Shown piece by piece: positions 1 through 10,630 of a DNA stretch of 64,000 nt. Positions within the stretch are counted from its first letter, which is position 1. Every line of letters starts with the position of its first letter. Below the pieces are notes generated by a model. It was given only the letters and a program-made list of their open reading frames with translations. It was not told the origin of the DNA and did not search any database. This DNA comes from Phanerochaete sordida (lineage: Eukaryota; Basidiomycota; Agaricomycetes; Polyporales; Phanerochaetaceae). The stretch is from assembly GCA_019973155.2 (NCBI GenBank), contig BPQB01000002.1, forward strand, positions 62,001-126,000, given 5' to 3'. A program made the position numbers and the translations under genes.

Positions 1-1335
1 GCAGTTACCTCAGGTTGCACCGCCGTCGGCGCCCGCCCCAGTGTCGTTGTCCGTGGACGGGGCGAAGGTGGGCAAGATGACGAGGAGGCTGGACGTAGTC
101 GAGGCGCAGACGAAGGCTGTGCTGGCGTCGAGGGACACTGCGGTTACGACGAAGCAGGCGGGGCCTTCCGAAATCGAGGTCTCCATCGGCTTGGCGCACA
201 AAGAGAGGTTTGCGTTCCCGTTCCCGGTCGACGCGACCAAGGCCAAACTTCGAGTGGCTCGCAAGTCTGCCTGGATTGAGGTGCGTTTGAGTACGCTCAA
301 GACCGCGCAGTGCTGACAGGCGTGTGCTAGATCGTCGCAGAGCCATGTATTCTGGGCCGCCCAGGGACACCTGTAGAAGCCCGCTTCCCGATCATCATGT
401 ACCACAACACCCCGATTCCGTGGGCCATCCATCGGATTAATCTCGAACGACTTCCCGTTCTCCCGACTTCTGGCATACCGAAAGAACGTCTCAGCTGGCT
501 TAATACTCACGTCAGCTTGGCACTCTCCGACCGCGAGCAGCGCGCTCGGGAGGCAGAGACGATGAATACGCTGGCCCACGTCAAGGACTCCCTGCACAGT
601 ATATTCGTCCACGCCTCTGGTTTCCAGGGCCCAAAGCCAGTCTCTGTGGTCGGCCTGAACCTCGCCGCGCGCCGCGGCGTCGACACGCTGCTATTCATCC
701 CCGAGCTCCGCCTGGACGTTGCCGCGCACACCATCGTCGCCGACGCCTACGTTCTCCCGGTCCACATCAGCATCCTCCCCGAGCTCACGCAACCCATCTC
801 GGCCATTACGCCCGAGATTCTCCAGGTCATGGTCACCGCGGACGAGTGCACGGCGTGGAAGCACCTCCTCCCGAGCCTCGTCGAGCGCTGCCGCACCTGG
901 GCGCACGCCCCGCAGTGCGCGTACCGTGCCCCCGGCGCGCGCATTCCCCTTGTCGCAGAGTACGCCGAGGTCCCGATCTGCGCGTGCGGCCAGGGCAAGG
1001 TCGGCGCGGCGTTCCGCGCTCGAGAGGAATGGGCGCCATTCGCGCCGTACGTCACCCGCGTCGCGCTCTCGCCGCTCTTCGCGGTGTCGTTCCTCGAGTC
1101 CGTCGCTGGCAAGTTGAAGGGGCTCAAGGACGACGTGGAGGGCCGCCTCGCGGGGGAATCCAGCTCGTCGGGAGCGGATGGCGCCTGTTCAAATTGGTCG
1201 AAGTGTGCTGCGTGCAGTGTGGTGATCACAAGAGAGCCACCGCTGATCTGTAGCCGGTGCAAGAAGGTGGCATACTGCGGCGGCGACTGCCAGCGTAAGG
1301 ATTGGGGGGCCCACAAGCGCTTCTGCACAGCGTAG
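1..1335 (+). CDS. DUF4470-MYND zinc finger protein, copy A (5' end outside window)
   Basis: This is the C-terminal part of a large MYND protein. Exon 1..280 is cut by the window edge, the intron is 281..330 (50 bp, phase 0), and the last exon is 331..1335. The two exons join in frame and match three paralogues in this window across the same junction. The C-terminus is a MYND finger with the order C-x2-C, CSRC, AYC-x3-C, H-x3-C ending at the stop. MYND fingers are protein-protein interaction modules, and the DUF4470 half expected upstream is not in view. The body of the protein is unassigned. It is closest to copy B at 24162-27852 (-), to which it forms an inverted duplicate that continues into the 3' flank. 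I see no stop or frameshift in the visible part. Function is unknown; a regulatory or scaffold role is inference. Confidence 0.87.
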
Positions 1336-1549
1336 TGGCAATCGAGGTAGCATACCAATGTCCTCAATTTCCATTGCCTTGCCGTCCACGATCATTGTAC
1401 CGGGCGAGAGATCTGGGAGTTTTTTTTTGTCACTTGCCAGCTGCCAGTTCTCGATTCTAAATTGTAAGCCGCAGTATCAGCAGCACGTCTTCATAGGAAC
1501 AAATTTACAAGTTAACCTAGAACCACACTATCTCCTCCCTACGGCCAAC

Positions 1550-1857
1550 ATGCGTATCACCAAGAGTAACGTTGTGCGCTGTGTTACAGCTGCTGTTAGC
1601 TGTTCGGTGCTGATCGCCTTCGTCGCGGCGCGAGTTGCTATATGAGCTGGCTTGCCCCTTGAGCCATCTTGTTATTGACGAGCACCTTCATTCTGGGTCC
1701 CAGAGCAGCAGGCCGTATGCATACGGTCAGCGGAGCCGCAGACAGGAGCGACGGATGCGTCCCGATCTGCTGTGCCTCGGATCCAGGAGGACACTGCAAT
1801 CAGGTGAGAGTGGATGCCGCGCCGTTTCCTTCGGGCACAGGACTTGTCAGGAGCTGA
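1550..1857 (+). pseudogene. Small Cys-rich secreted peptide relic (S7), donor site lost
   Basis: The ATG at 1550 opens a 92-nt exon encoding a basic N-terminus and a hydrophobic stretch like a signal peptide, ending in phase 2. The position where the inverted copy at 23950 (-) has a GTGAGC donor reads ATGAGC here (1642), so the canonical donor is gone and the unspliced frame stops at once. If the intron ended at 1703, exon 2 (1704..1857) would give an 81-aa protein with a C-x3-CC-x7-C cluster. The exon phase and Cys-rich end match the other small peptide genes in this window. It could also use another donor, so inactivity is inference. Confidence 0.4.
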
Positions 1858-2318
1858 TTACAAAGTAGACGGCCCGGCTCACACAGTGTAAATATTCACA
1901 CCCAGAGGACGGGAACCGCAGAGGACACTGCCACGGCACGATCCCTCCCTAGCATTACGTCCCTGTGTCCCTACTCCGTCACGTATTCTTTCTGCGCGAG
2001 TTACCTCATACGTCATGTAGTTCTGGCCGGTGGAATCAGCGGCAGGTACGCTCGTGCGGTTCAGAACGCTCAAAACGGCGTGGTGAAAAGCATGACGCTA
2101 CTGGGAGAACGGAAGCTCACGTCATCAAAAATGAACTGGCCGTCGCCGGTAGCGACGGGAATGGACCGCGGCGCTCGATGAGTGCATAGTTCCATATTAA
2201 CATGGGCCTAGCTTTGGAGGACCAGTTACGCCTGACTTCAGTGACCATGCTCTCAACTCTGCGATACATACACGGATTAATAAGTAATAAATAGGCTCAT
2301 ACCCAACAATCGAAGGGT
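1858..2318. other. Gap between S7 and DUF6533 gene a
   Basis: The first ~220 bp still match the inverted copy near 23.5 kb. I see no further gene. It is the shared 3' flank of two convergent genes. Confidence 0.5.
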
Positions 2319-4027
2319 CTAGTCTACAATCATAACGGAATCAAGGCTTTCCTTCGACAGCACCATGTCGGAAGGCATGAGCGAGTCGGTGTAGAGATAC
2401 GCTTTAGAGTTAGAATCTTCATCATAGTCCCATGCAGATCCGAAATTTAACTGTCCGCCCAAGCTGCCCAATATTAGCTGTGGTGTAGGTCGCGTGAGAG
2501 GTCCAGGCTCTTGTCCGGATCCGCTGCTCAGGGATATGGTGCTTTTGAGGTCATAATCAAACGTTATAGACCGTAAGTTGAGCATGAAACGAGAAATGAG
2601 GATAGAGGTCATTCTGCGAGGTGAATCAAAGTCAGTGGTACGTGAGCAACGCGCGCGAATCATCCTTACGCATCAATCAAGGACGGGATGGCGCCGAGGA
2701 CCTGCGAGACATATTGCTGTTCATGAAAGCGTCAAACGCAGGACTGTCACAGCTTACTTCGTAATGAATCGCAATGAGGTCCAGAGTGTTGAGAACCAGG
2801 AGCGATCTGGAATCACTTTTTAGCTTCAGAACGTCTTCGCAGACGGTGATCACGCACACAAAGAAAATTGAGCCTACGCAGGCTTTAGCACGGTGTGATC
2901 ATACAAGTTGAAGCTGTAGAGCACACTTACCGTCGCGCAGTATCATACCGCTCAACGACCGAGTTATGTGCAGTCTGCCAAGATCTCTATGCGCTGATAA
3001 CGTTCGTTTTGCAGTGACGGCCAGTACCAAAATATCGAAAGCAATGGCAAGGGTGATATTAAGATATCCGACTAGATGCTTCAGTGTCAGCAGGGTGCTA
3101 TGGCACGAGCCCCTGTATTTGACGTACAGCTACTCTGATATTAGCTGTGGGAACTGCTGAATATTTGTCAACATACCTTCTGGCAATCGTTGCATCAAGC
3201 TTAAGAATCGTACCGCATCCGGTAAACGGTGGTGGTAAGGCTCCCAGCAAGCTTTGAGTATATTCGTACTGATTTTAGCTCATTAGCAATCTCAGCCTAG
3301 CTATCCATTCTGCACTCACAACATTAATGCCCATAGGTACTACACCGAGGCAAAAGACAGCCCACGGGGCAATCATATTTGTTTGCCAGATTGCCCAGAT
3401 TCTGAGCACAGTCATGACTGATATGATAGTCAGAACATAATGCCATTCTGTCTGCGAGATCACTCCAGAGATCTCACCAACAAGATTCAATTGTAGATGA
3501 ATGAATACCACTTCCTCGAGTCTTATCAGACCGGTACACCTGTGAAATGCTGCGTTCGTAATCAGGGAGGTGATAAGCTAGGGATCGTTGACGTACACCT
3601 GATACGCCGAAAGTTTGAGATTATAAGTAAATGAATCGGCAGCAACAGCGATTTTCACTCACGTTGTCGCTCAAAAGTGGTGTCATACCGGTATAAACCG
3701 ATAGGATCCGCAGTATGAGAGCCCCATATCGATTGACATAGAATAGCATCGATGCCCATGTTGTCTTTGTCTTCCACATGTAGCGGATCTCCATATCGAG
3801 GGTTAAGAGATAGTCGTACATCACCAGCCCTGATAATATGCATTCAGCGACAGGTACCGTTTATCGATAGGCCTAAACATGCCCAGCGCAGACACAGCGC
3901 AATAGTTGGCCAATGTCCTGTTGCCCCAGTCAACACTGGGCTCCGAAGAGAAATACGTAGGCGTGGCGTACATTTCATTGAGCTTCCGAACGAAGACGGC
4001 GTATAGCACAGTAGGAATCGCGACCAT
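2319..4027 (-). CDS. DUF6533 multi-pass membrane protein, copy a
   Basis: This is a multi-exon gene whose pieces can be read in order on the minus strand. They are a start exon (MVAIPTVL...), a short exon with the ANYCAVSA motif, and the DUF6533 core with YDYLLTL, a W-rich linker and FYVNRYGAL. Next come a helix with LRIWAIW, a loop with PPFTGCGTI, the helix exon VGYLNITLAIAFDILVL ending ILRDG, and a last exon with SRFMLNLRS followed by a polar tail. Introns are about 50-60 bp. About six or seven membrane segments are expected, by analogy with 7TM-like fungal DUF6533 proteins. The donor after the ANYC exon appears to be GC rather than GT, so splicing there is uncertain. It is most similar to copies c and d. 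A signal-peptide exon (5560, +) lies divergently upstream, separated by a MITE-like element. Ligand and function are unknown. Confidence 0.7.
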
Positions 4028-4275
4028 ATTGTGCGAAGGAAGAGTGGGTTTTGTAAGCTGTGGATATTACGCTGAAGAGCAAGCGTCGTGGGCCCCGAGT
4101 GATAGCTATGGTGCATCTTATACACCTGTAACGGTTACAATCAGGCAACAGCTTATGTATCAAACGGTGGGGATCTCCGTCAATTGCTAAGGGTTACGTG
4201 GCACGGGTCATATCACGCCATATTTTGGGCAGCCTTTATGCCGCTAGACAGGCGTGCGGTGCTGTTTGTTACTTC

Positions 4276-4927
4276 CAATTTAGGGGAGCTCAGAGTTCGA
4301 TCCTGAGCTCGATTCGGGGTTGATTCTGGGTGCGATGTGAGTTTGCAGAATCGAGCGGCCTCGGGGGTCCCGGGAGGGCAATTCTGGCTCTATATGCGAA
4401 ATTCGCGGTTCTGCGTCGAATCGACTCCGGAGGCAATTCGCCGCTCAATTCTTCTCGATTCTGCTCGATTTACCACTGGTACTCCTCAATAATTAGGCAG
4501 TCTTGCCTTTTCTGACCACAGTAGTACTTACTCGATTCTGGTGTATGTCAGCTCTGATTCGACGTCTAACATGACTCTGACCCGAAATCTACCCTGAAAG
4601 GCTGTTTGGAGTGCAAATAAGACTGCTAGATTGCCATTCACTTCAAATATTAAGCCCGAGGTATTTGTAAATATTTATACAGCATGCAGGAGTCACGAAG
4701 ACATAGAATTACGATACAGATATACGCTTGCATCACGCGGTAACGTTATTTGCGGCATTAGAGTCTGCACTCAAGGCTGGAATCAACGCTGTAATCGTAG
4801 GTGCGAGATGGGTTGTACAGAGTCAGAGGAGATTTGATGGAAAGTTCGCTTTCGGAATCGCGTTTGCATTCCTCCGGAATCGAGCTCAGAATCGCCCCAA
4901 AATCGCCAACTCTGAACACTCCTAATT
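4276..4927. mobile_element. MITE-like element with diverged terminal inverted repeats
   Basis: The left end (from CAATTTAGGGGAGCTCAGAG at 4276) is matched by the reverse complement of the right end (CAATTAGGAGTGTTCAGAG, ending about 4927). Similarity continues inward through a CTGAGCTCGATTC block for roughly 50 bp. The 650-bp interior has no coding potential and is full of GATTC/GAATC words (TCGATTCTG and its complement). Length, inverted ends and lack of an ORF fit a non-autonomous DNA transposon. The target-site duplication is unclear (possibly AATT). It lies in the space between divergent genes a and S9. Confidence 0.55.
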
Positions 4928-5559
4928 GACATCACATGGTCTCCTCCAGGCTTTGAAGCACGTCTTACCTCTATGCTCCACAAAAAACCACTTCGTTGCC
5001 CCTGCGTGCAATTTGATAACAGCAGTGGCGAGATAGCGCGACCGATGCTGAGCCTCAGTTCGCTGTGTAGGGCAAGACTAGAGCACAGTAAGACCAAAGT
5101 TCCTTTAGATTTGTGCAATGCCACAGTAGTCCTGATACCGCTGCCCGTTAGCTGGAGCCCCCTTACCGGGATAGAAGCCTGTTACATCTCTGATGTCAGG
5201 GAGCTGCTGTCAGATATCCTGATTTTTACGCTATCCGCTCAAGACCTCACTTCTCCGAGTCACCGAGAAGGCTCACTGAAATACTATCAGCAGGGGTAAA
5301 TGGGTTGCTCTACTACTCATCCTATGAACAGCCGTAGCAGAGCAACTGCTACCTTAGCTCGACCGCCATTCGTCGTGACGTATCTGTGTTCACCACACTC
5401 TTGAGCTACCGATGAACTGATAGTTGTAATACTTTGTTGACAGGCAGCAGTGCGCCGTTAGGGAAGAGGGAGCAACATATTTATTCACCGCGAAGGTGCA
5501 CGATATATAGCGCGAACCCCTCACGGAATGGAGTATCAAACGACTTGTCACCGACGACG
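4928..5559. other. Upstream region of the S9 exon
   Basis: No gene is supported here. Reading frames are short and unlike any neighbour. It presumably contains the S9 promoter. Confidence 0.4.
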
Positions 5560-5737
5560 ATGAACGTGAAGGAAGTTTTTCTCGCAATAGCTGTTACTTC
5601 TGCAACGCTCAGCGAAGGACTAGCAGTGCCCAAAAGGTCTGTCAGCCTCAGAAAATATTTGAATGAGCCTTGACAGTACAGACGCATAGGTGTGCTATGG
5701 ACCCAGCGGAAAACGTGGCAGGAAGGTCTCCCGCAAG
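5560..5737 (+). CDS. Small secreted peptide, first two exons only (S9)
   Basis: The ATG at 5560 starts a 77-nt exon (5560..5636, phase 2) with a typical signal peptide: basic start, hydrophobic FLAIAVTSATL, small residues, then VPKR. Intron 5637..5689 (GT-AG, 53 bp) leads to a 48-nt exon (5690..5737, phase 2 to phase 2) containing CAMDP. A GTGAGC donor follows, but I cannot fix the next acceptor. One option near 5803 gives a Cys-free tail. Exon-1 length and phase are identical to those of the peptide genes at 10239, 41818, 45311 and 15597. It is divergent from DUF6533 gene a. The 3' end, and whether the gene is intact, are unresolved. Confidence 0.35.
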
Positions 5738-5802
5738 GTGAGCAACCGATGCGGGAAGAACGAAAGTATTCCAGGCTAAGTCAATGGTTTCCGGAATCAG
5801 AA

Positions 5803-6401
5803 GGCACTTTACGCCAGAGGAAATTCCACCCTCGGTATTTGGTTCGAATGGATATAGACCAGGACTTAGTCAATACTAGAACGGCGGCTCAAGTATACAT
5901 GGCGAGGAAAATCGAGGCGAGGACGTTCAAAGAACCTCGTAGAGTCCCAGAGACATGGAGATGATGGACGGAGGGCCCGGATCCGTACGTTCAGGTGATG
6001 CACAACAGAAGCAGAGGCATTGGGGCACCATTCTATTGCAGAAACAGCCGAGAGCTTACAAGATGTTACAACGGCAGCGGCCCAGCTCCTGCAGACATAC
6101 GCATGCGAATTCTGATACAAACCGCCGACTGAACGAGGGCCGCAGATTGTAGTCCGTGAAGGGACATACAAAAGGGCGAAGCAGGCGAGGAAAAATGGGA
6201 ACAACGGATATCAAGGCGAGACGGCGCAGAGAGAGCGGAGGGCGACAATTCCGACAGCGCACGCGCACAGGTCTTCATGTCGAGCATTATGGGTCGGACG
6301 AGGGGAGCCAAACATTATGCAAACCATAGCGTAGAGAGAAGGGGACGAGGTGGGAGAGGAGGCGAAGAAGGGCGAGCAATGCCGACGGCGTGCGCCCGCG
6401 C
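5803..6401. other. Gap between S9 and ADH pseudogene
   Basis: It may hold the unresolved 3' end of S9. Otherwise I see no supported gene. Confidence 0.35.
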
Positions 6402-7834
6402 TCAGTTCTTCATATTAAACACGACACGCCCGACGGTCCTTCCCTGATCGAGGCCCTTATACGTTCTGCACAGGCATTTTAGCATACCTCCAGGCGGGAG
6501 AGCACAGCGTGACCCACTCCTTGAGCGTAGAAAGTGACTTGAGCAACCGACCTTGCCGCGGCCCACGATGTTGAGGGCTCCGCACGCGTCCTGGCGGTCA
6601 CCGCGTGGCACATCAGCATGAGGGCACGCCCACACGCGCGCAGAGACGCACCCGACGCAACACCCGAAGATGCTGATGCCCTTCACGACGGTTACCGCGC
6701 GGCACAGCAGCATGAGGGTACATTTATATGCGCGCAGAGACGTACCGGACGTAATATCCGAAGATGCTTATGCTCTTCACGACGGTGAACAAGATGTCCG
6801 CATTCAGCGACGTGCGGGCGGGGAGCTCGACGATGATGAGCTTCCCGCCGGAGCGCAGATAATGATTCGCCTGCTCATACGCCGTGCTTGTTGCAGTGGT
6901 CATGACGGCCGTTTGCGAGCCATCGCCGCCCGTCGCGCGCCTGATGTCGCTGACGAGGTCCTTCGTCTCGCGGAAGTCGACCCACGCCTCGGCGCCGAGC
7001 TTCATGACGAGCTCCTTCTTCTGCGCGCCCGTGTCGACAGCGAGCACGCGCAGGCCTATCGCGGCCGCGTACTGCACGGCGAGGTGCCCCAGCCCGCCGC
7101 CCGCGCCCGGCAGATCCAGTCGCCGATGTTCGAGCGGCTGTACTCGATCGCGCGGTAGACGGTGATGCCCTGCGTAGCGGTCAGCGAGGCGCGGGGATAG
7201 GTAAGGCGAGGGGTACGCACGTCACAGAGGATGGAAGCTGCTTCTGCGCTGTCCATGTTCTCGGGGATGGGCGTGACGTGGCGGACGTAGGACAGGACGT
7301 GTTGCGAGAAGGTGCCGTCGACTGTGAAACCGCTGTACGTGCCCTTGGTGCATGCTAGACGCGCATATAGTCAGCAGATGTCTAAGGTTGCAAAAGCCAG
7401 GAGTGTCTGTCTGCTAGCAGGCATGTGCTGTCTTGGGCAGCTGTCGTACATCACAAGCTGAGACTCGCGAAAGCAGGACGTGGTGGGCGTGCGAAATCGT
7501 GTGCTTCGGTGCTCCAGCAGACCGTGCGCGTGCGAGGAGAAGGAAAGGTACCTCGGCCGCAGGGACGGGGCACGTCCCAACTCACACTGCTCAAGGCCCT
7601 TCCTGCACAGCTCGCAGTCGAGACAGGAGTCCGCAAGCCACTTGATGCGGACGCGGTCGCCAAGCTGCACTGTCGAATCGTGCGGGTGCGCGCCGATGGC
7701 GATGATGATGCCGACACCCTGGCTTGGCGCGTCAGCACGCAAAGCAGAGCAGATAGAGCAGTGTGCACCTCGTGCCTACCGATGAGCGGCGTCCTCGCGG
7801 GGATGGGCCAGTCGATCCTCGTGGCGTGCAGGTC
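6402..7834 (-). pseudogene. Zinc alcohol dehydrogenase pseudogene (inverted copy of the gene at 13206)
   Basis: Exon by exon this matches the intact ADH at 13206-14720. Segments seen are DWPIPARTPLIG.HE, the second exon with IKWLADSCLDCELC, the third with FTVDGTF and MDSAEAASILC, the fourth with ITVYRAI and VLAVDTGAQKKE, and the final VGRVVFNMKN. It is dead on three counts. The N-terminal ~50 codons and start are missing. The cofactor-binding region after IGDWIC is out of frame, where the intact gene has GAGGGLGHLAV. A 94-bp tandem duplication repeats the VVKSISIFG region. The residue after GDW has also changed, and the second zinc-ligand segment is partly eroded. It lies in the left arm of the large inverted duplication, in mirror orientation to the intact gene. 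Confidence 0.88.
6601..6788. repeat. 94-bp direct tandem duplication inside the ADH pseudogene
   Basis: 6601..6694 and 6695..6788 are adjacent near-copies: both run from CCGCG.GGCACA through CGCGCAGAGACG to CTTCACGACGGT. The intact ADH has one copy. About a dozen differences separate the units, so the duplication is not new. Confidence 0.85.
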
Positions 7835-8078
7835 GCCCGGACCGCACGAGGGGGACGCTGGAGCATACGTATATGCAGTGACTGACGTCAAAAGGCAGGT
7901 CGTCAGGAAGCGGTCAGCAAACTACGCGGTCGTAGAGAGCATCTGTTGCAATTTTTATGTCAGTCGTCGCTGGGAACCCTGCGCAGATCGCGCTCCCGGT
8001 GTCGACGAGGTTCTTTGGTTGAGCTGCAAACATGCACGATGGATTAAGTATGAAACCTCAAAGCCGTACTACAAGGCG

Positions 8079-9813
8079 TCAAGCTTCATTGTCCTGCGGA
8101 GCCAGATGAATCACTGAGCTCAGACGGCCGTCAGAAGGAGCATGGGTATCGGCGCCGTGGTCATGTACAGATCCCGTGGCTCCACCTGTTTCGTCTACGT
8201 CTTCGTCCGCCGAGAATTCGACTGGGCCACCGAAATCCTCTGCGGTACACGACACGAACCGAATTCCTGATATCCTGGAACACGAAGGGTCTCTGGCACT
8301 CCCCAGAGAGGCATCCCTGTCAACCGCAGCAGCGCGCAGGTTGAGCATGAAGCGAGAGACGAAGACGGCGCTCAGGCTATTGGAGCTGGTCAGTCCAGCG
8401 TTGCGATCGACCTACAGCAGGCACGTACCCGTCTCCGAGGACGCGGCTGGTGCGCTGGTGCTGCATCGGATTTAGGGTGAGTGGTTATATGCGTGCCCCG
8501 GAGCCAAAGCACTCACAGCGAAGCGGATCTGAATGATGTTCACTGTGTTCAACACCATGAGCCAGCTTGTGCTCTATGTCAGCCTAGAATCGTCTCAGGA
8601 AATGATAGAGGTGATGCTTACACGAAGTAGAGAATTCCTATTGCGCCATCAGCAAAGCTATCACAGTGAGCAGATGAAAAGACGTGCCGTCCCGTAGAAT
8701 CATTTCGCTGAAGGACCTCCTCATCCCCAGCCTAGCAAGTACAAGGCATGTCGAGATTGTTTTGCCCAGCGTGAGACCTAGCACGAGGATGTCGAAGGCG
8801 ATAGTCGCAGCGACAGTTGCGTATCCAACTGCAAATTTCGGCTGGTGAGCACACCAAATACACGGCGAGGTGCCTAGACGTACATCTGAAAGCCGGTCAG
8901 GTTGTCTCTGCGCTGCTATACCAGTAAACACAGACGTACATGTCGGCGTCTTCCGGGGACATTCCCGTGAGGATGGTGCAGCCGGTGATTGGCACCACGG
9001 GTTCCCATGAGATTGCGATGTACTTCGTGTACGTGTACTGTAGCAACGGGCGTGTCATTAATGAGCTCGCCCATAACTATGCAATGATGCGTGCTCACCA
9101 TGACGACTATGGCCGGCAACAGCCCCGCGAAGAACACGAGATACCCCACTGTCCTTCTGGAGCCCCATATTGCATATGCCCGGAGGGATAGTATCACTAT
9201 GTATCAGTGGTCCGTGTCAGCAAACAGGGAGTTTTGTCGCAGCAAGGTACCAACCGGCCACATTGATCTGGACGAGCAGAGCTAACGCCTCGGTCAGGTG
9301 GAGCAGTGCTCCGCAACTGCAGGCGACAGATAAGGCTCTTCCGGCAGTATCATCAAAGGACGCTGCGGTACGCACATCTATGGTATTCGTGAGCTCCCCA
9401 TGGGCACTCAGAAGATAGGAGCGGACGACGTACTCTGTCAGCGGCCGTCTCTAATAAAGCCACGTTGTCGGCTGTCCCTTGTGCGAGCACAAGAACGCGT
9501 AACGCGAGAGCGCCGTAACGGTTGATGTAGAACAGCAGCGTCATCCCAGAGAACGGCCGCATCCACATGTAGCAAACTTCCTGGGGCAGCGTCAAGATGT
9601 GGTCGTACACAAGCCACGCTTGATCCCATGGCGTGAGTGTCACCGGAATGAATATCGACAGTCGGCTGACACGCACCACAAGTCGCGATAGCGTAGTAGT
9701 TTGACAGTCTCCTTCACGGGCAGTCAGAACGCATCGGAATGCAGCGTGAACATGACGAACGTTTGATGGGATCGTAGGGCCAGCAACGGCAGCCCTCCAA
9801 CCTGGTCGGTCAT
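8079..9813 (-). CDS. DUF6533 multi-pass membrane protein, copy b
   Basis: The start exon (ATG at 9813) encodes MTDQVGGLPLLALRSHQT and ends in phase 2. It is followed by RLSNYYAIATCG, then the DUF6533 core AWLVYDHILTLPQE, a W-rich linker and FYINRYGALALRVLVLAQ. Further exons give CGALLHLTEALALLVQ, VILSLRAYAIWGSRR, a loop with PITGCTILTGMSPED, FAVGYATVAATIAFDILVL ending ILRDG, and a final exon with RFMLNLRAA and an acidic tail ending at 8079. All frames join with short GT-AG introns, and no stop was found. Six or seven TM helices are predicted by eye. It is the closest paralogue of copy f (36352). It starts 425 bp from the oppositely oriented peptide gene S4. Confidence 0.82.
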
Positions 9814-10238
9814 CGCGGATGGGGCAAAAGCCTGAGTTGCTCCCGGAATGATACCACGAAACGCTCCGTCGAGACAGCTAGATGCCCCTCTCTCCCAGGC
9901 GGCTGACGATTCAGATATGTCCTATGCAGGGGTACTAGCAAGGTCAGCCTCGTCGAGCTCGAGTACCCTGGCATCGCACCTCTGGAAGGCTGACCGTCCT
10001 CGAATACCCGATATGCTCTGCGGAGGACCTTGTGCGTAGACACTACAGGGGCGTGGCAAACGCGCGTAGCTGGGGGTTGCGAGCGAGATCTAGACCGATG
10101 AATCCCTCCGCCAGCCAGGCCCGGGTCCTGCACAAGAGCGGTCAGCCACCGTCAGCACCGGGCTGCGTCACATATCATTCCCTCAGCGAAGCACAGTTCT
10201 TTCTTACCTACGTCTTGTCCCACCCCACGTCCGCTGCT
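9814..10238. promoter_or_regulatory. Shared divergent promoter region of DUF6533 b and peptide S4
   Basis: This is 425 bp between two start codons facing away from each other. No other gene is seen. I infer a shared bidirectional promoter because the same arrangement recurs at five other places in this window. No defined operator is visible. Confidence 0.45.
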
Positions 10239-10630
10239 ATGGTCGCCATGTCTCGCGCCGCGGCCGTTACAGTCGCATTTTCCGTCCTGGGCTGGACCCT
10301 GGCACAGAACGCGTCGTGAGTACCGCTTGCGTGTCCACGAGCCTTTCGCCTGACGACATACCTCCGCGCAGTTCTTCCGAGCAGCGTGTGGCCCTCGCAG
10401 GTGTCGAGGCAACGCCCGCCAGCGGGTCGAGCATAGAGCTGCAAGACGCGCATGGCGTCTCGAGTTCAGGGTATGTCCTTCGTCATCCGCTGCCCTTGCA
10501 AATCCGGCTGACGTAGAGATACCCCAGGGACGCGCATACGCTTGGATGCGATGAATGCCACTGCAACACGCCCAATGTGCCCAGGCAGTGCAGGATGTGC
10601 TGCGGCGGGACAAGCCCCGACGGGCCCTGA
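10239..10630 (+). CDS. Small cysteine-rich secreted peptide S4 (92 aa)
   Basis: Three exons join cleanly: 10239..10315 (77 nt), 10372..10470 (99 nt) and 10528..10630, both introns GT-AG and phase 2. The product is 92 aa. Residues 1-22 form a signal peptide (hydrophobic AAAVTVAFSVLGWTLA), then NAS, a Ser/Ala-rich spacer, and a C-terminal cluster C-x2-C-x-C-x8-C-x2-CC, ending GGTSPDGP. It has the same gene plan as S5 and S6 and the same CC-ending cluster as S2 and S3. Small cysteine-rich secreted proteins act outside the cell as effectors, toxins or signals in other fungi; which applies here is unknown. It is divergent from DUF6533 b. I do not recognise a named family. Confidence 0.62.

Larger units (their letters stand above)
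1..2075. repeat. Left arm of inverted segmental duplication (best conserved part)
   Basis: The sequence matches the reverse complement of about 23485-26000. The match covers the end of the MYND gene, its 3' flank, the small peptide relic at 1550-1857 and non-coding sequence to roughly 2075. It extends well past the coding region, so this is a segmental duplication rather than only gene-family similarity. Point differences and small indels are frequent, so it is not recent. Confidence 0.8.

Noticed and set aside
4283..4312. GAGCTCAG...CTGAGCTC hairpin with GTTCGATCC, resembling a tRNA T-arm
   Set aside because: No A box, anticodon arm or acceptor stem. It is better explained as part of the inverted end of the MITE-like element.
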